From NCBI GenBank assembly GCA_003024985.2, contig PXIH01S0004234.1: DNA of 13,670 bases, one strand, 5' to 3'. This document shows, one piece after another, positions 1 to 8,890 of the stretch. Position numbers and translations under genes: made by a program. The stretch's first letter is position 1, and every line of letters begins with the position of its first letter. Under the pieces are notes generated by a model. It ran no database searches. It was not told the origin of the DNA and saw only the letters and a program-made list of their open reading frames with translations. The stretch is from Euperipatoides rowelli. Its lineage: Eukaryota; Onychophora; Udeonychophora; Euonychophora; Peripatopsidae.

Positions 1-174
1 GCAAAATATTTTTGGGCCCATGGGCGTAAGGACAGCTAAATCCGGGCCTGAGTACAGATAATTATTTTAATTGCCCTAGTTGCTTGTTTAAGGAATTACC
101 ATTGTTTGAGGGTAAGAATGGTGAGATATCCCAGTTTTCAAATGTTTTGGAAGTAAATTGCCTGATAAAATTGA

Positions 175-961
175 CGAGAACGATAACGTAAAATATGAGC
201 CTACTGATAAAAATGTTTCTTATGCCTTATTCAATGCAAGAAGCCTATTACAAAAATGGGAGAATTTAAAGTCTTTATAGAAAATAGTAAACCTCATTTA
301 GTTATAATAGTTGAGACATGGTTTGACCCTTCTGTTTTAAATGCTAATTTGGAGATTTATGAATATTCATTAATCAGGTTAGATAGATCTCATTCTAGCG
401 GTGGTAGGCTTTTGATCTTTTTACATAACAAAATTAAATATAGACCATTGGATTTTGCTTGTGATGTCTGTCTGAAATATTGATGATGATGATCCTTCCA
501 TCGTTGGGTAATCCTTTGATTTTAGTAGCTATGTATAACCCACCTGGAAATGATATTACCGAGGATTTGAAGGCTGTATTGAACTATGTAATTGTGTTAG
601 ACCTTCCGGTCGTGATAATGGGGGATCTTAATATTGATTTAAATGTTGGGACTTGTACACAATCTAGGTTAAAGACTTTAATGCACGATTTTGCCTTCTC
701 CCAATTGGTAGAATGTTAAGCAAGGATTTCTGATTCCCGAATCGATCATGTACTTAGTGACCATTGTTTACTTTATGGATCTATTAAATTTGCTATAGAC
801 AAGAAAATAAAGGGTGACTTTATATCGAGATCTTATAGAAACTTTAATAATGATAATTTTATGGCCGATTTGGGCCTACAACCTTGGCATAATATTCTGT
901 TAACTGATCTGAATAAGCAAGTTGAATCAATTAATGATTTTATTGTTACTTTATTGGATAA
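175..961 (+). pseudogene. LINE AP-like endonuclease domain, broken
   Basis: This stretch matches the N-terminal apurinic-like endonuclease of LINEs, which nicks target DNA to prime reverse transcription. NARSL (233-247) is followed by KPHLVIIVETW, where the Glu is a catalytic metal ligand (313-315), then the usual RLDR..SGG..LIF stretch. GDLN (621-632) holds the conserved Asp/Asn pair, and SDH (756-764) holds the catalytic His. Damage is visible: a frame change near 255-275, another near 475-490, and an in-frame TAA at 717-719. IDHVL runs straight into SDHC with only two residues between the two triplets. Family members usually have a few tens of residues there, so a small in-frame deletion is inferred. 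The frame continues after SDH with an R.Y..F....F..DL....W pattern (about 827-890), also typical of this group. Confidence 0.85.
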
Positions 962-1335
962 CATGCCCCTTTTAGCCTTGTTAGTAAACGTTGTGCTTAT
1001 AAGAGACCACCGTGGATAGACACCAAAATTTTGTTCCTAATGGGCAACAAAAATAGAGGCCATACTAAGGCTTTACAACATGGTGATTTTGGCTTATGGA
1101 AAGAATACAAAAAGTTAAAAAATGATGTTAATCGTAGGATTAAGGCTGTAAAAGTATTGTATATCAACAATAAAATTAAGTCTTGTAGAGGTAAACCAGG
1201 AAGTTTTTGGAAGATAATAAGAGACGTCCTTGGATTGAAGAATAAGGATAAAGATGATTACCAAATTGATTTAGATGATCTGAATAAATATTTGAGTAAC
1301 AAGGTTAAGCCTTCAGATAGTGCTATGACGGATTT
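962..1335 (+). pseudogene. LINE linker between endonuclease and reverse transcriptase
   Basis: After a frameshift near 960 the reading frame beginning HAPFSLVSKR (962 onward) contains PPW, then a basic segment of the form W..YK.LKNDVNRRIK..K..Y followed by FWK.I..VLG. This is the conserved linker that lies between endonuclease and polymerase in CR1/L2/Jockey elements. It is Lys/Arg-rich and probably helical. The same frame stays open to 1582, but beyond about 1335 it no longer looks like the family. The polymerase resumes in another frame near 1474, so that part of the open frame is accidental. No start codon is expected here, since this is the interior of a longer ORF. Confidence 0.75.
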
Positions 1336-1473
1336 CCCTCTTGATAGTGTAGAGACTTTGATGAATAATCTATTGCTTATAGTCCTTGTGCTTTTAACGG
1401 AGACTCGTTATTTTTTGCCCCTACTGATTAGAGTTTTGAGAGAAAATCATCCAATCATCAAAATGTACCCTCT

Positions 1474-2494
1474 GATTTCTTTGGTTTCTCTCCAGTGTCA
1501 GAAGAGATGGTGGTTGATCTTATCAGGAAGATTTCAAATGGCTCTTCAATGGGCAGTGATGGAATTGGAGTTAAAATTTTGAAGTTGTCTGTCCCTTTGA
1601 TCTCAGATTTTTGGACATTGATAATAAACCATTCATTGCAGACAGGTGTTTATCCATCTTGTTGAAAATTGCTTTTATAAAGCCTTTATTTAAAGGAGGA
1701 GACCTATCAAAGTTTGAAAATTATAGACCAATTTTAGTGCTACCAATTGTGGGTAAGATATTGGAGAAAATAGCTTACTCTCAGTTGCAGGTTTTTCTAG
1801 AGAATTGCCGATTTTTTTAGCTCTGCTCAAAGTGGTTTTAGGAAATCCTATTCAACTCTAACCTGTTTGTTGGATTTGGTTGAGGGGTGGCGTAGTTCCA
1901 TTGATATGGAAACGTTGTAGTGGTTATTTCCTTAGATTTGATGAGTGCCTTTGATTGTCTTGCTCATCACCTAATTATAAAGAAGTTGAATGACCTAACA
2001 GGTTTCAGATGATTAGACATAATGTAATCACGTCAAAGCAAAGAGTGAGATTGGGAGTGCCTCAAGGGTCTGTTTTGGGGCCACTCTTCTTCAACATTTT
2101 TATAAATGGCATTACTGGTGTTTCTATTTAATCTAAGCTGACTTTGTTCACCGACGATATAGTTTTCTCTTTGAATGGTACCGATATCAAGATGATCAAC
2201 CTCGAACTCAACTCCGATTTAAAAAAACTTGAACAGTGGGTAAGTATGAATAGGCTTTTGCTCAATCCGAAAAAAACAAAAATGATGGTAGTTGGAACAA
2301 GAAAACGAATAAGAAGTTTTGCTCTTGATAAAATATCCATTTTATGTTGTGGAGAATCTATTAAAATTTTTAATGAACTCAAGTTATTGGGAATCTTGCT
2401 GGATAAATTTCTTACTTGGGAACCTCATGTATCATTCTTGATCGGGAAAACTATGGATTTATCAAAAATGTTGTTTAGACTTGGGCTTATCTAG
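1474..2494 (+). pseudogene. LINE reverse transcriptase domain, broken
   Basis: This is the RNA-dependent DNA polymerase that copies the element RNA into DNA at the target. The fingers begin in one frame (1474-1662) with ISNGSSMGSDGIGVKILK, the usual K.SG.DGI..  .LK pattern. A missing base near 1663 moves the match to the next frame (KPLFKGGD, NYRPI 1719-1733). A seven-T run at 1812-1818 moves it again into SSAQSGFRKSYST, and another shift lies near 1915. Motif A has its Asp at 1935-1937. A region of several tens of residues between motif A and motif B, normally YG.RG...W..SYL..R.Q, is mostly lost. Motif B GVPQGSVLGP starts at 2054. TAA 2129-2131 interrupts the frame just before motif C FTDD (2147-2158), which retains both catalytic Asp. 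The thumb, with W...N.LLLN..KTK (2234-2287), stays open to TAG 2492-2494. Confidence 0.88.
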
Positions 2495-2938
2495 ATAGAT
2501 CTAGTTTATGTTCGATCTATTTTGCTTTTGTCNCTTCGAGACTTAACTATTGTGACATCTTATGAGGAACCTGTAAGAAAAGTTTATTTGATAGGCTTCA
2601 GGTGGTTTCCAATGCTGCCACAAGGGCCATTGTATTTGGAAAAGGTCAGTCTAGTGCTACTGCTGCAAGAGATGAGTTATGTTGGCACTCACTTGATATA
2701 CTGAGAACTCTTCACCTGATTTATTTAACATGGAAAACAATAAATGGCCATGCCCCTACAGCTCTCGGATGCTCTGGGGATTGGAGCCCAAACACGGAAA
2801 ACTCCACAAGTATCAAAGTAATTTTCTAAAAGAGCTTCCAAATGTTGGCATGCTATACCAGTAGACTTTAGAAACATTATTTATTTTTTACAATTTAAAA
2901 ATAAGGTTTTGGATTATTTTGTTTATATTAATAATTAA
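2495..2938 (+). pseudogene. LINE ORF C-terminal domain to natural stop
   Basis: Beyond the thumb, the match changes frame at about 2542 to LNYCDIL followed by TGA where the family has Trp. It continues KKSLFDRLQ, VSNAATRAI and CWHSLDILR....Y.TWKTINGHAP (about 2680-2760). This LGW.SL..RR..H....YK..NG.AP signature is characteristic of the C-terminal region in CR1/L2-like elements. After further damage the last segment reads WHAIPVDFRN (2846 onward) and then a FK.KV..Y pattern to TAA 2936-2938. This is the expected end (WN.LP..IR...F...FK..V). The N at 2533 lies in this part. Function of the domain in the family is poorly defined. Confidence 0.78.
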
Positions 2939-3058
2939 TGTTTATTAGGTATATTTGTACCATTGTAATATTGTATTTTTTTATTTTTTTTTTAGATGTG
3001 GGATCTAGGGGAGCACTTTGGGGTGAAGATCCCAAAATAGAAATAATAATAAAGTTCT
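2939..3058 (+). other. LINE 3' UTR with hairpin and AAT-rich tail
   Basis: A short AT-rich leader is followed by GGGATCT (3000-3006) and its exact complement AGATCCC (3027-3033) around a G-rich loop. A simple tail, aaaatagaaataataataaa, ends near 3053. CR1/L2-like elements commonly end with a small stem-loop and a short microsatellite recognised by their own reverse transcriptase. The hairpin position, directly before the tail, fits that role by inference. Confidence 0.7.
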
Positions 3059-3509
3059 TTTTGTTTCTAAAATGTAGATTTTGCCGGTCTAATCCTTGTT
3101 CGGGTTTCTTTTGTGGTTCTTGCATCTTCCGTTATCAATTTGCCCAAATATCTAAATTCCTTCACATGTTCTATTACTTTTCCTTCCGTTTCGATCAATA
3201 ATAGTATTGATTGAATAAGTAATAGTCGAAAATTATAATGTAATAAAGATAAATGAATTGCTAGCCTTGATGGCCATTTTTTTAATATTATGCTATTTTT
3301 TTTTTCTTTTTAAAAAACTGAAGAGTTAATGTTATAATGTTATAAGTTTGGTAATGAAAGAGTTAAATAATCTTGAATATTAAATCAATTGTTCCAGTTT
3401 TAATTTGAAAAATTGAGCTCAAAAGATCAATATTTAAAAGAATGGCTTTCCTTATTGAATTCATGGGTTACTTTTTTTAAAAAAAAGAAAAAAAGTAAAC
3501 TCTGTTTTT
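3059..3509. other. AT-rich spacer without recognised gene
   Basis: This holds no coding signal on either strand that I can support. It contains homopolymers and one T7A8 junction (3472-3486) that sits inside a slightly longer inverted repeat, with arms 3468-3478 and 3488-3498 (ttacttttttt and its complement). The short open frames crossing it (2928-3125 minus, 2938-3201 plus) are poor in composition and overlap the LINE 3' UTR. Confidence 0.5.
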
Positions 3510-3624
3510 AATCAGCCTCTCAGAGGACTTGTGCTGCTGTTAACTGCTAACGTGTAAATCAGCCAGTTCTTTTCATGTCTCTATAATCCCCTTTTGTATC
3601 TTCTTTACTGCTGAAAAGCCTCAG

Positions 3625-3870
3625 ACTGGCGGCCATGATACTGCTGTTCTAATAGAATTTATTCCAATTTACTGCGGTCAGCAGGGAGCAGTTGAACACA
3701 ACTTTACCAATATCCAGTCCTCTGAGGCATGGCCAGATGACCTGACGATTCCCTTTTTTCACCCGACTGGAGAAATGAATGCCTCCTCTCCAATAGAATC
3801 GCAGAGTAAATTTCCGAAACACAATCTTGGCCTTACAGGGTTCCGACTGCAGATTAGATCAGTCTCCTGA
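3625..3870 (+). CDS. Candidate coding (possibly terminal) exon, unrecognised protein
   Basis: The frame running through 3601 is stop-free from 3544 to a TGA at 3868-3870. It was easily overlooked because it has no ATG until 3775. Translated from the acceptor AG at 3623-3624, it starts TGGHDTAVLIEF and includes SSEAWPDDLTIPFFHPTGE, ending LQIRSVS. Base composition rises sharply from about 3510 to 4130 relative to the flanks. A pyrimidine-rich tract (about 3567-3611) precedes candidate acceptors at 3617-3618 and 3623-3624. After the stop, 3871-4198 could be a 3' UTR leading to AATAAA at 4199. Another frame is open from 3796 to 4032, so a frameshifted pseudogene is also possible. No domain is recognised. 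Alternatives are an unrecognised transposon fragment, or an internal exon ending at a GTAAAT donor at 3806. Overlapping minus-strand frames of 60-65 codons weaken the case. Confidence 0.25.
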   Translation, partial: TGGHDTAVLIEFIPIYCGQQGAVEHNFTNIQSSEAWPDDLTIPFFHPTGEMNASSPIESQSKFPKHNLGLTGFRLQIRSVS

Positions 3871-4198
3871 TAATGCTCATAAAAGTGTATATTGTAGGGA
3901 CTGTATGGGGTTTGCAGAGGGACTAGCAGGTTGTCAAACAAATATGAGGGCGGTGATGTTGCACTGGACTATTGGCTGCATAGGGAGCCCATCTAATCTG
4001 CTGGCAGTCAACCAAGGAAGTTATTCGTATTAACAATATTGCCCACAAATGAACCGTGCTTGGCCAACGCCTCCTATCTTGGCTGTGAGACAAAAACGAA
4101 GTTAGTGAATTGTGATTCATCTTTGTGGAGGCATTGTATTGTGCTGTTCAAAATCTGAAAATGAAAAGTTCCTATTTTGATTAATGTTGTTATGAAAT

Positions 4199-4204
4199 AA
4201 TAAA
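4199..4204 (+). promoter_or_regulatory. AATAAA poly(A) signal candidate
   Basis: AATAAA lies at the 3' edge of the less AT-rich block and is followed within about 25 bases by a T-rich stretch (4223-4241), the arrangement expected of a cleavage and polyadenylation site. AATAAA is common by chance in DNA this AT-rich. The call depends on the block at 3510-4225 being transcribed on the + strand. Confidence 0.25.
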
Positions 4205-4309
4205 GAAATCAAGATTAAACGTATTTTCTTTCTTTATTTACAATTGAATAGTCTATCAATTTATGATTTTTTTTATTTTAAACTAATGACTGTGTCTGTC
4301 TGAGTCTTC

Positions 4310-4333
4310 TTTTTTTTTAAAAAAAAAAAAAAA
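4310..4333. repeat. T9A15 homopolymer junction
   Basis: Nine T are joined directly to fifteen A. Similar T-then-A junctions occur at 3472-3486 (T7A8), 6310-6325 (T9A7) and 10572-10589 (T9A9). Such tracts can fold on themselves and are prone to slippage. Confidence 0.8.
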
Positions 4334-4392
4334 CTGATAGTCAATTTTTAATTAAAAAGAGTTGTGTCCACATCGTTTTATTTTGTATGGTT

Positions 4393-4405
4393 GGGGGGGG
4401 GGGGG
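4393..4405 (+). repeat. G13 homopolymer
   Basis: Thirteen consecutive G in strongly AT-rich sequence. Length in a draft assembly is unreliable. Confidence 0.85.
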
Positions 4406-4550
4406 AAATAGGAAAAACTTGCTTTCATTTTCTTAAAAAAAAAATCTAACATGGTTTTATTTAAAAGAAGTACGGTATGAATTTAAATACCAATAAATAT
4501 ACAGTAAATATAGGTTTTTATTTATTTGAATGTTTTATTTTTTTTTTTTT

Positions 4551-4740
4551 TAGATTTCTTAAAAATTACCCTGTTGACTGTTGTATAATATTTACACATA
4601 TATAAGACATGTTTCTAATTTTATTATTTTGGAAGATGGGTGGAGTATCATTTACTGCATCTTTTAGATTTTATAATTACCATGTTTTCTGTTGTATAAG
4701 ACACATGTTACAAAACATATCAAATTATTTATTTTAGGGG
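4551..4740. repeat. Two diverged direct copies of a ~111-base repeat
   Basis: tttagattt, then attacc[c/a]tgtt and ctgttgtataa recur at 4551-4588 and 4663-4699. The attacc blocks start at 4565 and 4676, so the offset is 111 bases. In the 24-base core only about three positions differ. Weaker similarity follows in both copies (ataagacatg or ataagacacatg, then ttattttgg or ttattttag, then gggtgg). The complement of the second copy reads gtgtcttataca... ending atggtaa. That resembles the end of a widespread non-autonomous DNA element family whose terminus reads like TCTTATA..CC.GAAAATACGGTA. The family link is from memory and tentative. Confidence 0.55.
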
Positions 4741-7230
4741 TGGGGCTGGGGGAGGAGGTGGTTAATTTAATTGAGAGATATTTTTAATGCCTTCAATGAG
4801 CACCATAAGTGCTTGTCACTTGCTACTATTATTTAAAATCTCATACTTTTCTACAGTAGGCTTAAATTAAACCAAATTTACAAATTGTAGCTGAAAATAA
4901 ACTTAACCCTTTTGATCCAATAGCCTACTTTTTTGTATGAGCGGAGACAAAATATTTTCTTTATACTCTGAAATGGTCTGAGTGTTAGACTACTTGTAAA
5001 TTCACTCCCATTGTTTAGTGCACATTTTAAAAAGTACCAGAATCTAGCCACTGAAAAAAAGTTCAAAGTCCAAAGATGAGAGAGAGCCCTTTTCTCCAAA
5101 CTTGCTTTCTAGAAGCAATTAGAATCCTATTCTTTCACATACAGAAAAGTAAGAAAAGAACAAAATGTTTAATAATGTAAAACTATCTGCAGACACACAT
5201 GAATGAGTTGATCATTGCAGCAGATTACGTATTAGTCTACGGTATGGAAGTGCACAGATTCTGTTTGCATGATCTGTGATCTCGATAGTCAACTTAAATG
5301 AAATTAGTAAAAATATTGTAAAGGAATATGGTAAATACATTCAACGGACCATAAAGCCTGAAGTTTTCTAAGACCTATTTTAGCAGTTAAATATTTAACA
5401 TTTGGGTTCAAATCCTAATACTGTTAAGCCAGATTATATGGGTTGTGGATTAACTAGGCTACTAAACAAAAATAGTCCTGCAGTTAGATGTGCTTGTAAG
5501 ATGTTTCTTTACATAACTATCCTTAACCGTTTATGTTCAAATACAAGAAAAAAGAAGAGCCAATTATTTAAACAAAAATACTAATGATAAACTGGCCATG
5601 ATTTCTACTTTTTAATTATATTTCTAAAATTTTAAATAATAAACGTGTTTTTATATACTAGTTTGCATATATTTGCACTATCTGGTATTGTTATAATTAT
5701 TATTATTATCTAGTTATCACTACCTGCTAATAGTCTATAGCAGGAATCCTACGCCAATAGACCGCAGTTCTGATACGGTCCGTTTAATATTCAGTGGACA
5801 GCATGAAAGTTACAGTGAAACGTTTTTTCGACCAGGAAATATTATTGTTGTAGTCATTATAATTTAAAAACACCAGATGTCGCCAATTTCAAAATAAATT
5901 AATATATATTTTTTTATTCCAATCGTATTATTTATTCAATCAAAAGATAATGTGTGGTTATAGATCATTAAAAATAAACAAAACAGTGCTATCATAATGC
6001 AGCACAAACCACTACGATGACCAGTAGTGCTACATCATGCTATTACATGCATCTTGTAGCAGACATAACCTGTATTAAAAAGACGATTTCAATGAGTCTG
6101 ATTTAACTGATTTTTGATTTAATTCGTACGACACATTTTCTGAAATTCGAAGTTGTGGATTTAAACTGTTATCTATATTTAGAAGTACTTACATCTGCAA
6201 TCCTCTTTTTCAGTTTTCAATTTCATTAAAAACACATTTTGTTCCTGATTAATCAAAATCATATTGGACGTTTACCTTCGATTAATGCCGACAAAAAATT
6301 GAGCCTTGATTTTTTTTTAAAAAAATAGCAATTTCTATACCTATTTTAAACCATGGCTGGTGTAATGCTATTTTTTTTAGTATAGTGATGTGCATATATA
6401 ATAACATAAATTGGTCACAATTCTAAAATAATTGTGCAATTAATGCAGACTGCGGAAATTTATTTTTGTTAAATTAGTATTTTTCTGGACTACATTATAA
6501 ATATATTAAGAAAGCCTGGCCTATAGTATCGCTAGTTAACCGTATACAGTAGTGTCCTAAGTGTCATATCATTCTAAATTTACCTCAAGTTTTTAATAGC
6601 TTGTATTGTAGGTATCATTTTCCTGGTTGTGTTAGAGTGCCAAATCTTTAGATTCTGGCATTCTTTCCTGTTAATCTTATCCTTTTTTTTTCAAGCACCA
6701 TATTAAAAATATTTGATTCAAGCAGTTCCTTTGCTACATATTCATATCTAACTATTACATTCTTATACAAAAACATATCAGTTATTCTTCTTATTTATCA
6801 ATTAAATTGTATTGACATTATCATTGTTAATTATGTTGTTTGATTGACCCCTTATTTATATTTAGTTTTTGCATAGAAATTATAATTTTTTTGCTTGTCA
6901 ATGGTTTTATCACTTCTAACTTTGATCAAAAGAAAATCTGTTATGAAGGTGGTGTCTTTTTGACTTGGTCACAGGAAATTACAATTTTTTTCTAGAAACA
7001 GTTTAAAAAAAAAATATTAAATTAAAATAAATAATGATCAGACATTGAGACATTTGATTATTCTTAATCGACAACTGTGTGGTTGATTAGCTGTGCTGTG
7101 GGAGGGGGAGGGCTGAACTTGTGAGATTTCCAATTGCAAGGGCAGATTAAACATAAGCTAACATCATGTGAATAAATTTAACCCTTTGATTCAGCTGGAA
7201 TTAAAAAAAAAATTATGTCCAAACCCTATC
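4741..7230. other. AT-rich stretch, no gene supported
   Basis: This is probably intron or intergenic DNA. It contains a G-rich patch (4737-4763), a TATTATTATTATT microsatellite (about 5697-5710), a T9A7 junction (6310-6325), short hairpin-capable words (for example cactac/gtagtg near 6012-6032) and a G-rich patch (7096-7113). Open frames at 4878-5099 (minus) and 5402-5584 (plus) have no recognisable features and match chance expectation. A sequence resembling a Pol III B box (5405-5415) lacks a matching tRNA fold. Confidence 0.5.
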
Positions 7231-7264
7231 ATTATTGGTCTTTCTTATTAATGAGTTGTTTCAG

Positions 7265-7335
7265 AGCATGGTGAAAGAGGAAATATCTCTCAATCAGTTT
7301 CAAGTGACAGCTCTGAATCAATTCTCTTATATTAA
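7265..7335 (+). CDS. Weak candidate exon, unrecognised
   Basis: A pyrimidine-rich run and TTTCAG (acceptor AG 7263-7264) precede a segment that, read after two bases (phase 1), gives HGERGNISQSVSSDSSESIL to a TAA at 7333-7335. It could be a small C-terminal exon, with AATAAA following near 7364. It could also be a 39-base internal exon ending at GTGACA (donor GT 7304-7305), again phase 1 to phase 1. Against it, a second frame (phase 0) is also open to about 7351, the donor is weak, and the composition rise is slight. The Ser-rich translation has the look of a disordered tail but carries no known motif. Confidence 0.18.
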
Positions 7336-7339
7336 AAAC

Positions 7340-8325
7340 TTCAATGTATAGCACTATGCAAAATAAATATTTTAGGGTACGACCGTATTCACTGGAATTT
7401 ACCTCAGTCCCAGTGTTCAAAAATTAGTCTGCCCGACAGCCTCATGCTATTAAATTTTAGTGGTGGGCAATTATCTTTCAACTAGTTCAAGCCTAAATTG
7501 GGCTACTCGTATTTTCTAGAATTACTTGACATGCCTTTCTTTCCATACTTTATTTTATTTATGTTTAAATAAATAAAAAATATATAAATTAAAATCTAAA
7601 ATAAGCTATTTTACATTAAAAATGTTGTCCTTAAATTTGGAACTGACTACAACACTTTTTATTCAGATTGCCTTCTGGGAAGTATAACCCATTCCACCCA
7701 AATTATTTTAATGTATGGTTTCGTTATACTTCAATTTTTTTTATATCATTGCATTCCTTTAAATCTTCTGAATTTAATTTTAGTTTTTTTTTAAATCATT
7801 TGGTATGATTAAAAACAAAAATATTTTAGTTCTTTTGAACATAAATTTTACTAATTTGAAGCATTTTTTGAGGCTAACAATGTAACAATGATTGTTAAAT
7901 TGTAAAGAAAAAAATTTTGATTTTTAATCGACCATGGAGTGGAAAATAAATTTTTTATAATGTTGATATATTATCAAAATAGTGAGTGAAATGAGATTTG
8001 TTTCTTATATTTCATTATTTGCTTTATTGGATTCAACCATTTTTTAACATACATTTTTTTTTATCTAAAATAGACCTATATTAAAATGATTCACAATTAT
8101 TGTAATTTGTCCCAAGTCATAGTTGATCAGCATAGTCTTGATTAAATACCATATCGTAGATGATGTTGTAACAAGGTTTTCTAATGCTGGAATTATTTGT
8201 GGGCATGTGTATTTCGGAGATGAAGGGGTTTAAAACTTACCACACTATTTTTACATGTTTAATCTGAAAATGAAGAAAATAATTTTGAGTGGGAGGGGAA
8301 GTTAATAGCATCCTTTTTTTTTTCA
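7340..8325. other. AT-rich stretch, nothing recognised
   Basis: About 1 kb of sequence dominated by A/T runs, with no coding signal, no clear terminal repeats and no RNA gene seen on either strand. The minus-strand open frame at 7232-7420 overlaps the weak exon candidate and has no recognisable features. Confidence 0.5.
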
Positions 8326-8334
8326 CCTGCAATT

Positions 8335-8890
8335 TAGGGTGACCACCCGTCCTACTTCGGGAGGACATGTCCTATATTTTTATCATCTGTCCTACCGCCC
8401 CAGAACAATGTCCTACTACTTTACAGTTTTCAAAGTTAAATTGTAAAAAACAAAAAGCTCATCAAATCCGACCAAAAGTCCACAAAATGTCCAGTCTACT
8501 AAAAAAAAAAAGCTCATCAAATGCAAATAAATGTCAAAAAATGTCCAGCCAACTAAAAAAAAATAAGTTATCAAATTTGAACAAATGTCAACAAAACGTC
8601 CAATCAACTAAAAAAATAAGCTCATCAAACCTGACCAAAAGTCAACAAATCATCGTCTAGTAAAAAAAACCTCATCAAATCCGGCCAAAAGTTAACAAAA
8701 CATCCAGTCTACTAAAAAAAACCTCATCAAACCCGACCAAAAGTTAACAAAACGTCCAGTCTACTAAAAAAAAAAGCTCATCAAATACGAACAAATGTCA
8801 ACAAAACATCCAGTCAACTAAAAAAAGAGCTCCTCAAATCTGGCCAAAAGTAATGACCTACTTTGAGAACAGTAACATCTGGTCACCCTA
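8335..8890. mobile_element. Non-autonomous hAT-like element with tandem-repeat interior
   Basis: The ends form an exact 11-base inverted repeat: TAGGGTGACCA at 8335-8345, and its complement at 8880-8890. Outside are cctgcaat (8326-8333) and cctgcata (8891-8898), an imperfect 8-base target-site duplication with one extra T on the left. An 8-base duplication and this style of terminus fit the hAT superfamily. The left arm is rich in the word GTCCTAC (near 8350, 8388, 8410). The interior from 8456 is a tandem array of a ~53-base unit, and no transposase is encoded. The element would depend on a hAT transposase elsewhere. The superfamily call is an inference from the ends. Confidence 0.75.
8456..8853 (+). 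repeat. Tandem array, ~53-base unit, about 7.5 copies
   Basis: Copies begin at about 8456, 8511, 8565, 8618, 8670, 8722, 8775 and 8828, with lengths 52-55. Each copy has the order ctcatcaaat, then accaaaagt, then acaaaa, then gtccagtctacta, then an A run. The A run varies in length and accounts for most of the size differences. Copies 5 and 6 are especially alike, as are 2, 3 and 7 (aaatgtca in place of aaaagtc), suggesting duplication in more than one step. The last copy is cut off at 8853 where the right arm of the transposon starts. Open frames of 60-100 codons across the array on both strands are by-products of the repeat. Confidence 0.9.

Larger units (their letters stand above)
1..3058 (+). 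mobile_element. Decayed CR1/L2/Jockey-type non-LTR retrotransposon (LINE)
   Basis: A single + strand LINE copy in which the second open reading frame can be followed from the endonuclease to its natural end, then through a short 3' UTR. Landmarks in order are NARSL (233-247), ETW (313-321), a GD-x-N motif (621-632), IDH and SDH (741-764), NYRP (1719-1730), reverse-transcriptase motif A LDL..AFD (1932-1955), motif B GVPQG (2054-2068), motif C FTDD (2147-2158), a C-terminal block ending at TAA 2936-2938, and a 3' hairpin with an AAT-rich tail (3000-3053). The frame changes repeatedly and several stops interrupt it, so the copy cannot make a working protein. No upstream gag-like ORF is recognisable in 1-230, so the 5' end is truncated, decayed or off the window. 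Clade assignment within the CR1/L2/Jockey group is inferred from motif style only. No convincing target-site duplication was found. Confidence 0.9.

Noticed and set aside
2128-2382. 84-codon minus-strand open frame
   Set aside because: It is the shadow of the conserved reverse-transcriptase frame on the + strand, which contains motif C.
4878-5099. 73-codon minus-strand open frame
   Set aside because: No domain, no splice context and ordinary AT-rich composition; consistent with chance.
5221-5241. 21-base phase 1 microexon-like segment between TTGCAG and GTATGG
   Set aside because: The upstream sequence is not pyrimidine-rich, and a 21-base open segment has almost no statistical weight.
5405-5415. 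ggttcaaatcc, a good match to a Pol III B box / tRNA T-loop
   Set aside because: The T-arm can form, but the downstream tactgtt has no complementary 5' acceptor strand at the right distance and no A box is seen, so it is neither a tRNA nor a supported SINE.
5741-5790. gcaggaatcctacgccaatagaccgcag, vaguely like a hAT MITE left end
   Set aside because: No matching inverted end or 8-base duplication could be found downstream.
4902-7187. TTAACCCTTT-type words at about 4903 and 7178, reminiscent of piggyBac ends with TTAA targets
   Set aside because: Both are in the same orientation, and no AAAGGGTTAA partner end was found.
8367-8660. 97-codon plus-strand open frame, and an overlapping minus-strand one at 8416-8607
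   Set aside because: It is translated straight through the ~53-base tandem array of the hAT-like element. Lys/Ser-rich periodic sequence follows from the repeat, and both strands are open for the same reason.
8456-8853. Possible CRISPR-like array
   Set aside because: The units are contiguous tandem copies without unique spacers, and the context is an animal transposon.
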